In this document: positions 27,398 to 38,700 of the stretch, in pieces
Numbering within the stretch: position 1 is the first letter of the stretch
Layout of the letters: the number at the start of each line of letters is the position of its first letter
Origin: Nocardia jejuensis NBRC 103114
GTDB lineage: Bacteria > Actinomycetota > Actinomycetes > Mycobacteriales > Mycobacteriaceae
DNA length: 64,000 nt
Direction of reading: 5' to 3'
Assembly (NCBI RefSeq): GCF_001613145.1
Contig: NZ_BDBU01000023.1
Span: forward strand, 124,001 to 188,000
Made by a program: the position numbers and the translations under genes
Notes under the pieces: model-generated
Databases searched by the model: none
Seen by the model: only the letters and a program-made list of their open reading frames with translations
Told to the model about the DNA's origin: nothing

Positions 27398-28766
27398 GAG
27401 TGTTTCCTTCAGCAGAGCTTTCGGCAGCGCCACCGGACGTCGCACCCGCGAGAGCGGGCTCCTGCAGCACCGGCATGGCGAGTACGGCGTGCGCATTGGT
27501 GCCGCTGACGCCGAAGGACGAGACGGCGGCGTAGCGCACGCCGTCGCGCGGCGCCCAGTCGCGCAGTTCGGAGGCCAGTCGCAGACCGGACGCGTTCCAG
27601 TCGACGCGGGTGGTGGGATTGGCGGCGTGGCGGGTCGGCGCGATCTGCCCGTGCACTCCGCTGAGCAGCACCTTGATCAGGCCGAGCAGGCCGGCGGCGG
27701 CCTGCGCGTGGCCCAGGTTGGATTTCACCGAGCCGAGCAGCGGGCCGCTGCCGTCGGGCCGGGGTCCGCCGTAAACCTGTTGCAGCGCGGTCAGTTCCAG
27801 TGGATCACCGACGGCGGTTCCGGTCCCGTGGCCCTCGATCATGTCGATCAGTTCGGGGGCGACGCCCGATGCGGCGACGGTCGCGCGCATGAGCCGCTCC
27901 TGCGCCTCGGTGCTGGGCACCGCGATGGGCGCGCCCTTGCCGTTGTGGTTGATCCGCGAGCCGAGCAGGCGGCCGTAGATCCGGTGACCGAGCTCGCGGG
28001 CACGTGATTCACGTTCCAGCACGAGCACACCCACGCCCTCGCCCCAGAGCGTGCCCTGCGCGTCCTCGGCGTAGGGCTTGCACTGCCCGTCCGCGGCGAG
28101 CGCGTTGTTCTTGGAGAATTCGAAGAACGCGCCGGGCGAGCCGATCACGCAGGCCGCACCGGCCAGTGCCCAGTCGCACTCCCCGTTGCGGATGGCGGAG
28201 GCGGCCATGTGCACCGCGGCCAGCGAGGACGCGCACGCCACATCGACGACCACCGAGGGCCCGTTCAGGCCCAGGACGTTGGAGAGTCGACCGGCCACCG
28301 CGCCGAGGGCCGCGCCACCGGCGCGATAGCCGGTGTAGTCGTTGACCTCCGCGCCGTGCGGACCGTACTCGGTGTTGGAAGCGCCCATGTAGCAACCGAT
28401 CTCGTCGTCACCGAGATCGGAGGGATTGATGCCGGCGTTCTCGAGCGCGCGCCAGGCCACCCGCAGCGCGACGCGCTGCTGCGGATCCATCGCGACCGCT
28501 TCGCGCGGGGTGATGCCGAAGAACTGCGGATCGAAATCGGCCGCGCCGTCCAGGAATCCGCCGGAGTCGCGCACCATGCCCCAGCCCTCGGTCTCCGAGA
28601 GCGAGAGCAACCGCTCGAGCGGCCAGCCGCGATCTCGGGGGAAAGGTCCCAGCAGATCCCGCGATTCGGCCAGCGCCGCCCAGTAGTCCGCGAGGGTTTC
28701 CACACCGCCGGGAGCCTCCACGGCCATCCCGGTGATGACGATCGGGTCGTCGTTGTTCGTGCTCAT
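27390..28766 (-). CDS. Free-standing ketosynthase (MbtC-like)
   Basis: The 458-aa product is a lone KS that condenses with the acyl-ACP of the next protein. The catalytic triad is complete: Cys178 in VDVACASS, His313 in EGHGTGT and His353 in KSNLGHAQ. The usual DTACSS motif is here DVACAS, as in other divergent siderophore KS proteins. A separate KS followed by AT-KR-ACP is the mycobactin MbtC/MbtD arrangement. The ATG overlaps the thioesterase stop by four bases. Confidence 0.93.
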   Translation of the reverse strand: MSTNNDDPIVITGMAVEAPGGVETLADYWAALAESRDLLGPFPRDRGWPLERLLSLSETEGWGMVRDSGGFLDGAADFDPQFFGITPREAVAMDPQQRVALRVAWRALENAGINPSDLGDDEIGCYMGASNTEYGPHGAEVNDYTGYRAGGAALGAVAGRLSNVLGLNGPSVVVDVACASSLAAVHMAASAIRNGECDWALAGAACVIGSPGAFFEFSKNNALAADGQCKPYAEDAQGTLWGEGVGVLVLERESRARELGHRIYGRLLGSRINHNGKGAPIAVPSTEAQERLMRATVAASGVAPELIDMIEGHGTGTAVGDPLELTALQQVYGGPRPDGSGPLLGSVKSNLGHAQAAAGLLGLIKVLLSGVHGQIAPTRHAANPTTRVDWNASGLRLASELRDWAPRDGVRYAAVSSFGVSGTNAHAVLAMPVLQEPALAGATSGGAAESSAEGNTHA

Positions 28767-29527
28767 CGTGCCACCGGCTCCCGGATCGGTTCCGCCGCCA
28801 GGGTTTCCGCGATGGCCGCGACATGGTCGTGCAGATAGAAGTGGCCGCCCTCGAACATGGTGACCTGGAGTTCGTGCGGGGTGTGCGCCTGCCAGCCGTA
28901 CAGGTCGCCCATGGTCACGAACTCGTCGTCCTCCCCGCCCATGGCGTGCAGCGGGACGTCGAGCAGCACATCCTTCTCGCAGGTGTAGGCATCGAACGCG
29001 GCATAGTCGGCCTTGAGGGCCGGCAGCGCCATGCGCATCAGTTCACGATTGCCCAGTACGTCCGCACCGGTGCCCTGGAGCCCGCCGACATGATCGAGCA
29101 GCTGCTCGTCCTGGGTCGGATGCGGCGGCATGTCCGCCACCCGCCACGGCGCGACCGCGCCGGAGACGCCGAGCATCCGCACCGGAATACCGGCGGATTC
29201 GGCCAGGCGGGTGAATTCGAACGCGACGACCGAGCCCATGCTGTGCCCGTAGACCGTCACGGGCGCACCGTTGTTCGCCGGTGAGCGCACGAATTCGGCG
29301 AACGCGCCCGCCGCGATCTCGGGCACGCTGCGCAGCGCCTCCTCGCGGGCGCGATCCTGACGGCCCGGGTACTGGAAGATCGACACGTCGAACTGCTCGC
29401 TGAGCGCCTTGGAGAAGGGGCGATAGGTCGATGCGCCGCCGCCCGCGTGCGGGCAGATCACCAGAGGCAGGTTGCCTGCGGTACGGGGCCGATGGAATTT
29501 CCGGATCCATCCGAGTGCGTTGCTCAT
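28763..29527 (-). CDS. Type II thioesterase
   Basis: The 254-aa product is an alpha/beta-hydrolase thioesterase of the NRPS/PKS editing type. It has ICPHAGGGASTYRPF (oxyanion region), the nucleophile Ser96 in GHSMGS, an acidic MGGEDDEFV region and the catalytic His in EGGHFYLHDH. Such enzymes clear stalled carrier domains; a role in final release is also possible because no NRPS here carries a C-terminal thioesterase domain. It lies 73 bases after the NRPS C-A-PCP-E-C gene and is coupled to the KS. Confidence 0.9.
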   Translation of the reverse strand: MSNALGWIRKFHRPRTAGNLPLVICPHAGGGASTYRPFSKALSEQFDVSIFQYPGRQDRAREEALRSVPEIAAGAFAEFVRSPANNGAPVTVYGHSMGSVVAFEFTRLAESAGIPVRMLGVSGAVAPWRVADMPPHPTQDEQLLDHVGGLQGTGADVLGNRELMRMALPALKADYAAFDAYTCEKDVLLDVPLHAMGGEDDEFVTMGDLYGWQAHTPHELQVTMFEGGHFYLHDHVAAIAETLAAEPIREPVAR

Positions 29528-29600
29528 CGGTTGTCTGCTCCTGTTTTCGGCGCTCGGTGGGCGGCGCTCACTGCTGGAATCGGGGTGTTCGGCCGAATGC

Positions 29601-32600
29601 TCACTGCCACATCCGCCGCATCACCAGGAGGCCGTGGTCCTCGTCGTTCACCACGGCGGTCTCGGCGGTCGGCCGATCGGGGTCGAAGGCGATGGCGCGC
29701 AACGTGTCGTGGAAAGCGGCCTCGATGATCTCGGCCTCGGTGGGATCGAAGGAGTCCTCCGCGTAGAAGACCACCGCCTGCACGCCGTCGGCGGGCAGCA
29801 GCGAGTTGGCCGGGAAGATCATCACCAGTAGCGCGTTGTCCGTCGCGCCGCCGCCTTCGAAGGTGACCAGCTCCAGATTCGCCTGTGCCAGCAGGCTTTC
29901 CAGCTCCTCGCGACCGGGCGGGTAGGACTGGAAGACGAACATGGAGTCGAACAGCTTGCGAACGCCGGTGGCCTTGATGGCCGAGGTCATCCGATACTGG
30001 TGGAACTCCATGAGTTCCATGCGACGACGCTGCACCTCGGTGAGCAGTTCGCGCCAGCTCGCGTCCGGGCGCAGCCCGACCGCGACCGGGATGGTGTTGG
30101 CGAAGCAGCCGACGGCATTGTCCACCTCGTCGAGATCGGCCGGGCGACCGGAGACGACCTCACCGAAAACGGCTGTGTCCGAGCCGGTCACGTAGTGCAG
30201 CACATTGGCCCAGGCCAGCTGGCAGACCACGCTGAAGGTGGTGCCGAGCTCGGCGGCCAGCGCGGTGAGCCGGTCCACCACCTCCGTGTCGATCGGGGCG
30301 GAGCGGCCGGTCGGCACGCCGCCGCCCTCGGGCACCCGGTTGGGGGCGACCAGGCACGGCTGCACGCCGTCCAGGTAGCCGGACCAGGCCGCCTCGGTGG
30401 CGGCTTCGCGATCCTGGGTCAGGCGCAGGAAGTCCGCGAAGGTGTTCGGATCGCCCAGCGGTGCGGCGGCGCCGTCGCTGAGGTACGCGCCGAAGATCTC
30501 CTGTGGCAGCAGCTGTCCGGACCAGCCGTCGGTGAGCAGGTGGTGCGAGGTGAGCACCAGCATGTGCACCGCATCGGGCAGATGCACCACGGTGGCACGG
30601 GTCAGCGGTCCGCGCGAGAGGTCGAACTGTTCGCCCTGATCCGAGAGCAGGAACTCGCGCAGGCTCTGATCGGCGTCGGGGTGATCGGCGAAGTCGACCA
30701 CGCGAACCGGGACGTCCACGTGCTCGGTGACGATGGCGAACGGCTCACCGGCGTGCGAGACCGAAATCGCCACGCGCAGATTGGGATAGCGGTTCACCAC
30801 GGTGTCGAGCGCGGACGTCAGCCGGGGCAGGTCCAGTGCGCCGCGCACGGCGATCATGGTCTGCACGTTGTAGAAGTCCTTGCCACCGGACCCGAGGGCG
30901 GTGAAGTACAGCCCGGCCTGCATGGGCGCGAGCGGGTGCACGTCGGCGAACGCGCCGTAGAGCCTCTGCCAGCGATCCAGATCCAGCTGGGTGACCGAGC
31001 GGGCCAGCACATCACTGGGGGTGAAGCGGCGAACCGGGTTGTCCCGCACCGTCTTCGCGAAATCGCGCAGTCCATTGGCGAACAGGTCCGCCAGTTCGTG
31101 CACCTCGGCGTCGCTGAGCACGCCGCCGGGGAAGCGGAACGAGGCCCGCAGGGTGGCGCTGTCGCCGTCGGTGACGGTCACGGTGTTCACGTCCAGCACC
31201 GCCGCCACCGGCATGGCGGGGTCGGCGTGGCCACCGAGGTAACCGAACTCCGGTGCGGCCTCCCAGGTTTCGGCCGCGGCCGCCACGGCGAAGCGGCCCA
31301 TGTAGTTGAAGCTGAGCTGCGGCACCGGCCGGTCGCCGAGTACCTCGCGGGTCTCGGGGTTCAGCCAGCGCAGCAGGCCCCAGCCGATTCCGGCGTCGGG
31401 GACTGCGAGCAGCTGCTCCTTGACCGCCTTCACCGCGTCCACCACCTCGGCCTCCCCGCCCCTCAAAACGGAGAGAGCGACCGGGTAGGCACTGGTGAAC
31501 CAGCCGACGGTATTGGCCAGATCCGCTCCCGCGAAAAGGGATTCGGCGCGGCCGTGCCGCTCCATGGTGAGCGAGACGGTCTTCGTGTCGTTGTCGCGGG
31601 AGCGCCGGAAGCGGTGCACGGCCACGGCCAGCGCGGCCACCTGGATGTCCAGGAAGTCACAGCCGAACGCCTGTGCGCCGGTGGTCATCAGGAAGCGGGT
31701 GTCCTCGGAGTCCAGCTCGGTGGTCACCTCGTGCAGGGTCGCGATGGTGTCCACGGCCGGATCGAAGGCGCGGTTGCCCAGCAGCGGGTCCTCGCTCGCG
31801 GCGACGCCCTGCCAGTGCGGGAGCTCCGCGGCCAGTTCCTCGCCGCCCGCATAGCGGACCAGGTTGGTGTTCCAGGTCTTCACCGAGGTGCCGGTCTCCG
31901 GCTCCAGCGCGCCGTCCCGCCAGAACTGGCGCAGATCGTCGTGCAGGATGCGCCAGGAGACGCCGTCCACCACCAGGTGGTGCACGACCAGCAGCAGGCG
32001 GCCGGTGGAGCGGTCCGGAGTGCGCGCCCACACCGCGCCGACCATGCGCCCCGAAGCGGGATCGAGACCGGCGCCGGTGGCGTGCAACTGCTCCTGCAGG
32101 AGTTCCGGTGTGACCGAATCCCATTCGGCGGCATCGATCACGACCTCGGTGACCGGTACCGCCACCTGCGGTTCGTCCAGGGCCGGAACGTAGTACGCGA
32201 GAGCGCCTTCGGGATCGACGCCGATCCGGGCGCGCAGCAGCGCGTGCCGGTCCAACAGGCCGCGCACGGCGGCGGTGAGCCGCTCGACGGTGGCGTCGGC
32301 GGGCGTGACCACGGCGGTGGCCTGGCTGTATCCGGTGTATTCGCCGACCTTTTCGACGAGCATGGCGGCGATCGGATTGAGCGGAATCCAGCCGGTCGCC
32401 GCGCCCGCGTCGATCAGGGCCGGTGCGCCGATGTCGGTGATCGGCTCGGTGGCCGCGGCGATGGCCGCGATGGTGCGGGCCTCGAACAGGGCGCTCGTGG
32501 TGATGGCCAGCCCGCGCTTCTTGAGTGCGGAGGCCATCCGGATGGCGGTGATGGAATCGCCGCCGAGGGCGAGGAAATCGTCGTCGGCCGCGAGGTCGAC

Positions 32601-35600
32601 ATCCTCGCTCAGGCCCAGAACCTGACGGGTCACCTCGGCGACGATCGTCTCCGCGCCGTTGGCGAGCTCACGACCGCGACCGGAGCTGCCGCCCAGATCC
32701 GGCTCCGGCAGCGCCCGGCGATCCAGCTTGCCGTTGGCGGTCAGCGGCAGAGCGGGCAGGCGAACCAGAGCGGCGGGAATCATGTAGTCGGGCAGGCGTT
32801 CTGCCAGGTAGGCGCGGATCCGGCCGGCCACGGCGGATTCGGGCTCGAGGGCGGACTCGGTGGCCGGCTCGGCCACGTAGTAGCCGACCAGCACCGCGTC
32901 GTTGCCGCGCGGGAGCGCCACGGCGGCGGCCGAGCCGATCCCCGGCATGCGGCGCAGGGTGGTGCCGATCTCGCCGAGTTCGATGCGATGCCCGCGAATC
33001 TTCACCTGGTCGTCGACCCGGCCCAGGTACTCGAGCCGGCCGCGCGAGTTCCAGCGCACGATATCGCCGGTGCGGTACATGCGGGCGCTGGGCTCACCGG
33101 CGAACGGGCAGGCCACGAAGGTGGCCGCGCTCAATCCGGGACGGTGGTGATAACCCTGGGCAAGTTGGACGCCGCCCAGATAGAGCTCGCCGGTGACACC
33201 GGGAGATACCTGGCGCAGCTGCTCGTCGAGCACATAGACCGACGAATTCGATTCGGGAACGCCGATGAGGGCGGAACGGATCTCGTCGCCGCCGCTGGTG
33301 CCCGCGAAGTCTTCATGGGTGAGGTCCATGGCGGCCTCGGTCGGGCCGTACAGACCCAGCACCGTGCCGCCGAAGACCCGGCTCGCCTCCTCGACCAGGG
33401 CGGGGGGCACCGATTCGCCGCCGAGGTAGACATAGCGCATCGATTGCAGCCGGGCCGGATCGGGACCGGCGTCGAGGAAGGCGCGGGTCACGCTGGGCAC
33501 CAGCGACAGCTGAGTCACCCTGTGCCGCTCGATGATTCCGGCCAGCGCCTCGACATCGGCCTGCCACCACTGTGGATGCGGCAGCACCGTGGCCGAGCCG
33601 GTGCACAGCGCGTTGACCAGTTCGAACACCGACACGTCGAAGCCGATCGGGGCCTTCTGCAGGATGCGCTCCACCCCGAAGCCGAGGTAGTCGCGCATCC
33701 ACTGCACGTGGTTGGCGACGGCCCGGTGGTGGACCACCACGCCCTTGGGGCGGCCGGTGGTGCCGGAGGTGTAGAGCAGGTAGGCCGCGTCCAGGGGATG
33801 GATCGGGCGGGCCAGCTCGTCGGCGCGGATCGGGGTGCGCTCGGCGGCGGCCAGTTCGGCGCGCACCGCCTCGTCCGCGAGATCCAGGACCGGGATGGAG
33901 ATTTCGGCGGCGAGCCGGCGTTCCGGGGACACCGCGGTGACCATCAGGCGCTGTTCGGAGTCCCCGAGCATGTATTCGATGCGATCGAGGGGGTAGCTGG
34001 GATCGGCGGGCACGTAGACCGCGCCCGCGCGCAGCACGGCGGCGAAGATCACCGGCAGCCATTCGCTGCGCTCGGCGTAGACGCCGACTCGATCACCGTT
34101 GCGCACACCGCGTTCCAGCAGCATGCGGGTGAGTCCGTTGACCCGGGAATCGAATTCGGCGTAGTCGAGCTCGGTGTCCTCGAACACCACGGCCACCCGC
34201 TCGGGATGATCCCGCGCCGAGGTGCGGATCATGGCGTCGACGGTCTCGGGGGTGATGGCGGGGCGGTCACCGTGGGACCAGTCGTCCAGGCGGGCGCGAT
34301 CGGACGCCGACAGCGTCTCGAGCGACTCCAGGCTCGCACCGGGAGTCGCGGCGGCCAGCACCTGATCGATGTACTCGTGCAGGCGCTCGATGGTGCCTTG
34401 GTCGAAAAGGTCGGTGCGGTAGGTGATCTGGACATCGGTGCGGTCGTGGTGCATGAAGGTCTCGACCACCAGCGGCAGCAGCGCGCCGCCGTTGTCGATC
34501 AGCTCCCAGCTGGTGACCACGCCGGGCAACTGGGGGCCGTCGATCTTCTGGTGCAGGAACAGCACCATGGTGTCGAACAGCTTGGAGCCGACGTGGCCGG
34601 TCGCGCGGTTCGCCGCGCGGATGATGCGCTCCTGCGGAAAGTGCTTGTGCCGGAACGCCTCGGTGGTGGTGCCACGCACCTGCTCGACCAGTTCGGCGAA
34701 GCTGCCCGCGCCCGCGCCGGTGAAGCGCAGCGGAATCATGTTGGACAGGTTGCCGATCAGCAGTTCCTGACCGGACTCCTCGCGGTTGGCGACCGTGGTG
34801 CCGACCACGATGTCGCGCTGACCGGTGGTCTGGCGCAGGGCGAGGTAGTAGGCGGCCAGGAACACCGAGAACGGCGTGCTGTGCAGGTCCGCGGCGAGGC
34901 GGCGCAGATTCGCGTCGGCCCGCGCGCCCAGCAGCCGGTCGAAGCGTTCGCCGCGCTCGCTGACGGTGACCGGCCGGCGGTCGTAGGGCAGCTGCAGTTC
35001 GGGCACCTCGCCGTCGAACTGGTTCTCCCAGAAGGCGGTATCGGCGCTGTGGTCACCGTCGCGGAAGCGGTCCTGCTCCCATTCGGCGAAATCCGCGACC
35101 TGCAGGCGCAGCGGCTCCACCGTGATGTCGCCGCTGCGCGCCTGCCGGTAGTAGTTCTCCACATCGCGGGACAGGGCCGGCAGGGTCATGCCGTCCCAGG
35201 CGATGTGCTGGATCACCAGGATCGCGACCAGCCGGTCCGGCCGGGTGCGGGCGAAGGTGATGCGCAGCGAGGACTCGGCGGTGAGGTCGAAGGTCTCGTA
35301 CGCGGCGGCGCGGGCCAGCTCACGCAGCCGGACATCGACCTCGGCGGCATCACCGCCGGTCAGGTCGGCGTCGGTCAGGCGCGGGGGCAGCTCGTCGTGG
35401 ATGAGCTGATAGGGATCCCCGGATTCGTCGGTGTGATAGGTGGTTCGCAGCACCTCGTGCCGCCGCACCAGGGCCACGAACGCGCGGCGCAGCGCGTCGC
35501 CGTCCACCTCGCCGTCGAAGGTCAGGGCCAGGCACAGGTTGTAGGCGGCGCTGTCGGGCGAGATCTGCTGATGCGCCCAGACATTGCGCTGCCCGAAGGA

Positions 35601-35711
35601 CAGCGGCGCACGGGTGGGATCACGGCGAGCCGGAACCGCAGGAGTGGTGGACAGGCCTTCTCGCGCCAACCGGGCGAGCATGGCTTCCTGTAGGTCTTCC
35701 AGTGATCTCAT
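29601..35711 (-). CDS. NRPS C-A-PCP-E-C
   Basis: The 2036-aa product is one module plus an extra condensation domain. Domains: C (about 40-460; HHxxxDG reads QHIAWDG), A (about 480-975; TSGTTGRPKG near 650), PCP (Ser near 1052 in LGGDSITAI), epimerisation (HHLVVDGVSW near 1245, ERHGR, NTVGWFTSA) and a second C (HHLLTDGWSG near 1725). By mycobactin logic it would load a lysine-like residue and hand it to or receive the polyketide unit through the terminal C. The ATG at 35711 is chosen for its family-like N-terminus; an in-frame TTG five codons earlier is an alternative. It follows the ArCP-Cy-A-PCP gene by 83 bases. Confidence 0.9.
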   Translation of the reverse strand: MRSLEDLQEAMLARLAREGLSTTPAVPARRDPTRAPLSFGQRNVWAHQQISPDSAAYNLCLALTFDGEVDGDALRRAFVALVRRHEVLRTTYHTDESGDPYQLIHDELPPRLTDADLTGGDAAEVDVRLRELARAAAYETFDLTAESSLRITFARTRPDRLVAILVIQHIAWDGMTLPALSRDVENYYRQARSGDITVEPLRLQVADFAEWEQDRFRDGDHSADTAFWENQFDGEVPELQLPYDRRPVTVSERGERFDRLLGARADANLRRLAADLHSTPFSVFLAAYYLALRQTTGQRDIVVGTTVANREESGQELLIGNLSNMIPLRFTGAGAGSFAELVEQVRGTTTEAFRHKHFPQERIIRAANRATGHVGSKLFDTMVLFLHQKIDGPQLPGVVTSWELIDNGGALLPLVVETFMHHDRTDVQITYRTDLFDQGTIERLHEYIDQVLAAATPGASLESLETLSASDRARLDDWSHGDRPAITPETVDAMIRTSARDHPERVAVVFEDTELDYAEFDSRVNGLTRMLLERGVRNGDRVGVYAERSEWLPVIFAAVLRAGAVYVPADPSYPLDRIEYMLGDSEQRLMVTAVSPERRLAAEISIPVLDLADEAVRAELAAAERTPIRADELARPIHPLDAAYLLYTSGTTGRPKGVVVHHRAVANHVQWMRDYLGFGVERILQKAPIGFDVSVFELVNALCTGSATVLPHPQWWQADVEALAGIIERHRVTQLSLVPSVTRAFLDAGPDPARLQSMRYVYLGGESVPPALVEEASRVFGGTVLGLYGPTEAAMDLTHEDFAGTSGGDEIRSALIGVPESNSSVYVLDEQLRQVSPGVTGELYLGGVQLAQGYHHRPGLSAATFVACPFAGEPSARMYRTGDIVRWNSRGRLEYLGRVDDQVKIRGHRIELGEIGTTLRRMPGIGSAAAVALPRGNDAVLVGYYVAEPATESALEPESAVAGRIRAYLAERLPDYMIPAALVRLPALPLTANGKLDRRALPEPDLGGSSGRGRELANGAETIVAEVTRQVLGLSEDVDLAADDDFLALGGDSITAIRMASALKKRGLAITTSALFEARTIAAIAAATEPITDIGAPALIDAGAATGWIPLNPIAAMLVEKVGEYTGYSQATAVVTPADATVERLTAAVRGLLDRHALLRARIGVDPEGALAYYVPALDEPQVAVPVTEVVIDAAEWDSVTPELLQEQLHATGAGLDPASGRMVGAVWARTPDRSTGRLLLVVHHLVVDGVSWRILHDDLRQFWRDGALEPETGTSVKTWNTNLVRYAGGEELAAELPHWQGVAASEDPLLGNRAFDPAVDTIATLHEVTTELDSEDTRFLMTTGAQAFGCDFLDIQVAALAVAVHRFRRSRDNDTKTVSLTMERHGRAESLFAGADLANTVGWFTSAYPVALSVLRGGEAEVVDAVKAVKEQLLAVPDAGIGWGLLRWLNPETREVLGDRPVPQLSFNYMGRFAVAAAAETWEAAPEFGYLGGHADPAMPVAAVLDVNTVTVTDGDSATLRASFRFPGGVLSDAEVHELADLFANGLRDFAKTVRDNPVRRFTPSDVLARSVTQLDLDRWQRLYGAFADVHPLAPMQAGLYFTALGSGGKDFYNVQTMIAVRGALDLPRLTSALDTVVNRYPNLRVAISVSHAGEPFAIVTEHVDVPVRVVDFADHPDADQSLREFLLSDQGEQFDLSRGPLTRATVVHLPDAVHMLVLTSHHLLTDGWSGQLLPQEIFGAYLSDGAAAPLGDPNTFADFLRLTQDREAATEAAWSGYLDGVQPCLVAPNRVPEGGGVPTGRSAPIDTEVVDRLTALAAELGTTFSVVCQLAWANVLHYVTGSDTAVFGEVVSGRPADLDEVDNAVGCFANTIPVAVGLRPDASWRELLTEVQRRRMELMEFHQYRMTSAIKATGVRKLFDSMFVFQSYPPGREELESLLAQANLELVTFEGGGATDNALLVMIFPANSLLPADGVQAVVFYAEDSFDPTEAEIIEAAFHDTLRAIAFDPDRPTAETAVVNDEDHGLLVMRRMWQ

Positions 35712-35794
35712 CTGATGTCGAACCAATCCTTGTTCTCGATAATCCCTTGCACCGCAGCGTGTTCCGCCCGAACCCGCGGTCCCGGCGGCGATGC

Positions 35795-38700
35795 TCAGTG
35801 CACGGCCACCGGTTCGGGCAGGGCGACCTCGGCGAGTTCGAGCAGAATGCGGGCCACCTGATCCAGGCGGCCGGGTTCGCTCTCCCCGGCCGACAGCGCC
35901 GCGCAGATGCCGCGCACGGTGCGGCCCTCCAGCACGCCGGTGACGCCGAAGCCCTCCACCGCGAGCAGGCCTCGCAGCTTGGCGGTGAGCGTGGTGGCCA
36001 GGATCGAGTTGCCGCCGACATCGAAGAAATCGGTTGTCGCGCCGAGCTTCTCGATACCGAGCACCTGGGCCGCGATGTATTCCACGGCCGCTTCGAGCGG
36101 GGTCTCGGGTGCGGAGTAGGTGTCGCGGGCGGCCTCGTCGCCGGCGGCGACCATGCGGCGAATGGCGGCGCGGTCCAGTTTGCCGTTGCCGGTCAGCGGG
36201 ATCGCGGGCACCAGTTCCAGGATCTCGGGAATCATGTGCGCGGGCAGCAGATCCCGCAGTGCGGTGCTCACCTCGTCGGCGCGCACCTCGGCTCCGGCGG
36301 CGGCGACCGCGGCCAGGCGGCCCGAATCGGTCACCAGCGCAACGGCTTCGCCGATGCCCGGCTGTTCGGCGAGCGCGGATTCCACCTCGCCCAGCTCCAC
36401 GCGGAAGCCGCGGACCTTCACCTGGTGGTCCGCGCGGCCCAGGAAGTCCAGGGACCCGTCGGGCAGGTAGCGGGCCATATCACCGGTGCGGTACCAGCGG
36501 ATGCCCTCGACCGTGACGAAGCGGTCCGCGGTGCGCTCGGCATCGCCGCGGTAGCCGTCGGCCACGCTGACGCCGCCGATCCAGAGTTCACCCGGGACGA
36601 AGTCCGGGCAGTCCTCCCCGCGCGTATTGACCACGCGGCAGCGCACATTGGCCATCGGAGTGCCGTAGGGCACGTTGGCCCAGTCGGCCGGATAGTCGTC
36701 GGTCATCTCGCAGATGGTGGAGTGGATGGCCGTCTCGGTGGTGCCGCCGAGACCCGCGAAGCGCACGGCCGGGACGAGTTCCCGGAAGCGATGGCCCTGC
36801 TGGGATTTCACGCGGTCACCGCCGGTGATCACCACGCGCACGGTGCGCAGCTGCTGGGCCGAGGCGGTGTCCAGCAGCATGGTGATCAGACCGGGGGCGC
36901 AGTTCACCACGGTCACACCGGTTTCCGCGATCAGCTCGGACCAGGCCACGGCGTCGCGTTCGATGCTCGCCTCGATCGCGACCACCGCGCCGCCCAGCGA
37001 CAGCGGAGCGAAGATGTCGAAGACCGAGAGATCGAACTCCAGCGCGGACAGGCCGATGGTGTGATCGTCCGAGCCGAGGCCGAAGTGGGTGATGATGGCG
37101 TCGATGGTGTTGGCCGCGGCGCGGTGGCTCACCTCGACACCCTTGGGCTCACCGGTGGAGCCGGAGGTGAACAGCACGTAGGCGATCGAGTCGGCGGGCG
37201 CGATCACGGCGGAGTCCATACGCTCGCCCGCGACGGCGTCGGCCAGCAGCAGCGGGGTGACCCGCGCGGGCAGCTCCACGGGAGCCTCCAGCAGCACCAC
37301 GCGAGCGCCACCGCGCTCCAGGATGCGGTCGCGACGGGCCCGCGGCTGCTCGGTGCTGATCGGCAGGTAGGTCGCACCCGCGGCCAGCACGCCGAGTACG
37401 GCCGGAATCTGCCTGTGCCCCTTGGGAATCATCACCGCGACGGTGTCGCCGGGACGCACCCCCGCCTCGGCCAGCGCGTGGCCGACGGCCAGCGCCTGGC
37501 CGGCCAGTTCCGCGTAGGTGCTCGCCGCGCCCTGCCGGCGCAGCGCGGGGCGGTCCGGATGCCGTTGCGCCAGCGCGAAGAACGCCTCGTGCAGGGTGCG
37601 CGGGCCGCCGAGTTCTATATCGGTGGCGTTGACCGAGTCGCGGATCGCGCGCTGGGCGGACGGGAGGGCGATGGCCAGTTCCGCGTTCCAGTCCGCGCCG
37701 GGCGCGACGAGACCCTCCAGCAGGGAACGGAATTCGGCGAACATGGCCTCGGCCACGCCCTCGGGCAGCGCGTCGCGGCGGATGTCCCAGTTCACCAGGA
37801 TGCCGCCGTTGAGCTCGACGACCTGTGCGTCGAGGTCCACCTGCGGGCCCTGCGAGATGATCCACACCGGCTCACCGAACGTGCGCAGCACTCGCTCGGA
37901 GAACAGTTCGCCCAGGTCCAGGCCGGAGGTGAACACCACCGACGGCGTGACCGGGGCGCCCCGCAGACGGCCGAGGTCACGCAGCACGTCCAGACCCTCG
38001 TAGACCGAATGTGCTGCGCAGGTGTGCAATTCGCGCTGCAGGCGCTTGGCGCGCGAGACCGTGGACTCGCGTTCGCTCGCGTCCACGTCGATCAGCACGG
38101 AGTTGGTGAAGTCGCCGACCACCTGTTCGACGTCGTCGTGCAGTGGCTCGCGGTTGAACAGCGGGACGTTCAGCAGGAAGCGCTGCCGGGCCGACCAGCG
38201 AGCGATGGCCTCGGAGAACACGGTGGCCAGGGTGACCGCGGGGGTCACGCCGTGGCCGTGCGCGGCCTTGTGCAGCAGAGCCTTGGCCTCGGCGTCGAAC
38301 CAGTGGTGTAGGCGCACGCTGGCGCTGGGATCGCGACGCTCGGCCTCGGGCAGCACCGGCAGCGCCGGGATGTCGGGAAGATCGCCCAGGCGCTCGGCCC
38401 ACCAGCGACGGTCGGCCGAATTGTCGGGCGCGGCCTGGTCTTTCGCCGAGAGGTAGTCGCGGAAGGAGTAGCCGAGCGGGGCGAGGGTGTCCTCGTCCGA
38501 CTCGTACAGGGTGGCCAGATCCTCGAGGATGCGGCGGTAGCTCTGCGCGTCGGCGGCGAGCATGTCCACGTCCACGTGCAGACGGTGCCGGCCGCCCGGC
38601 AGCGAGGACAGGGTGATGTCGATGACCTGACCGGCGTCCACGTCCATGCGCTGATGACTCTTGGCCTGACGCAGGCGCTCGAGCTCGGAGATCTCGGATT

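Noticed and set aside
28763-29527. Thioesterase as the C-terminal release domain of the adjacent NRPS
   Set aside because: It is a separate gene with its own start 73 bases after the NRPS stop, and its sequence fits the stand-alone type II class. A release role remains possible but is not shown.
30000-35693. A plus-strand open frame of nearly 1900 codons opposite an NRPS gene
   Set aside because: It mirrors the codon pattern of the minus-strand NRPS and encodes a compositionally biased protein with no motifs. Long antisense frames are expected in very GC-rich coding DNA.
35702-38311. A plus-strand open frame of about 870 codons opposite the ArCP-Cy-A-PCP gene
   Set aside because: Antisense shadow with no recognisable domain or ribosome-binding site; the minus-strand gene has complete catalytic motifs.
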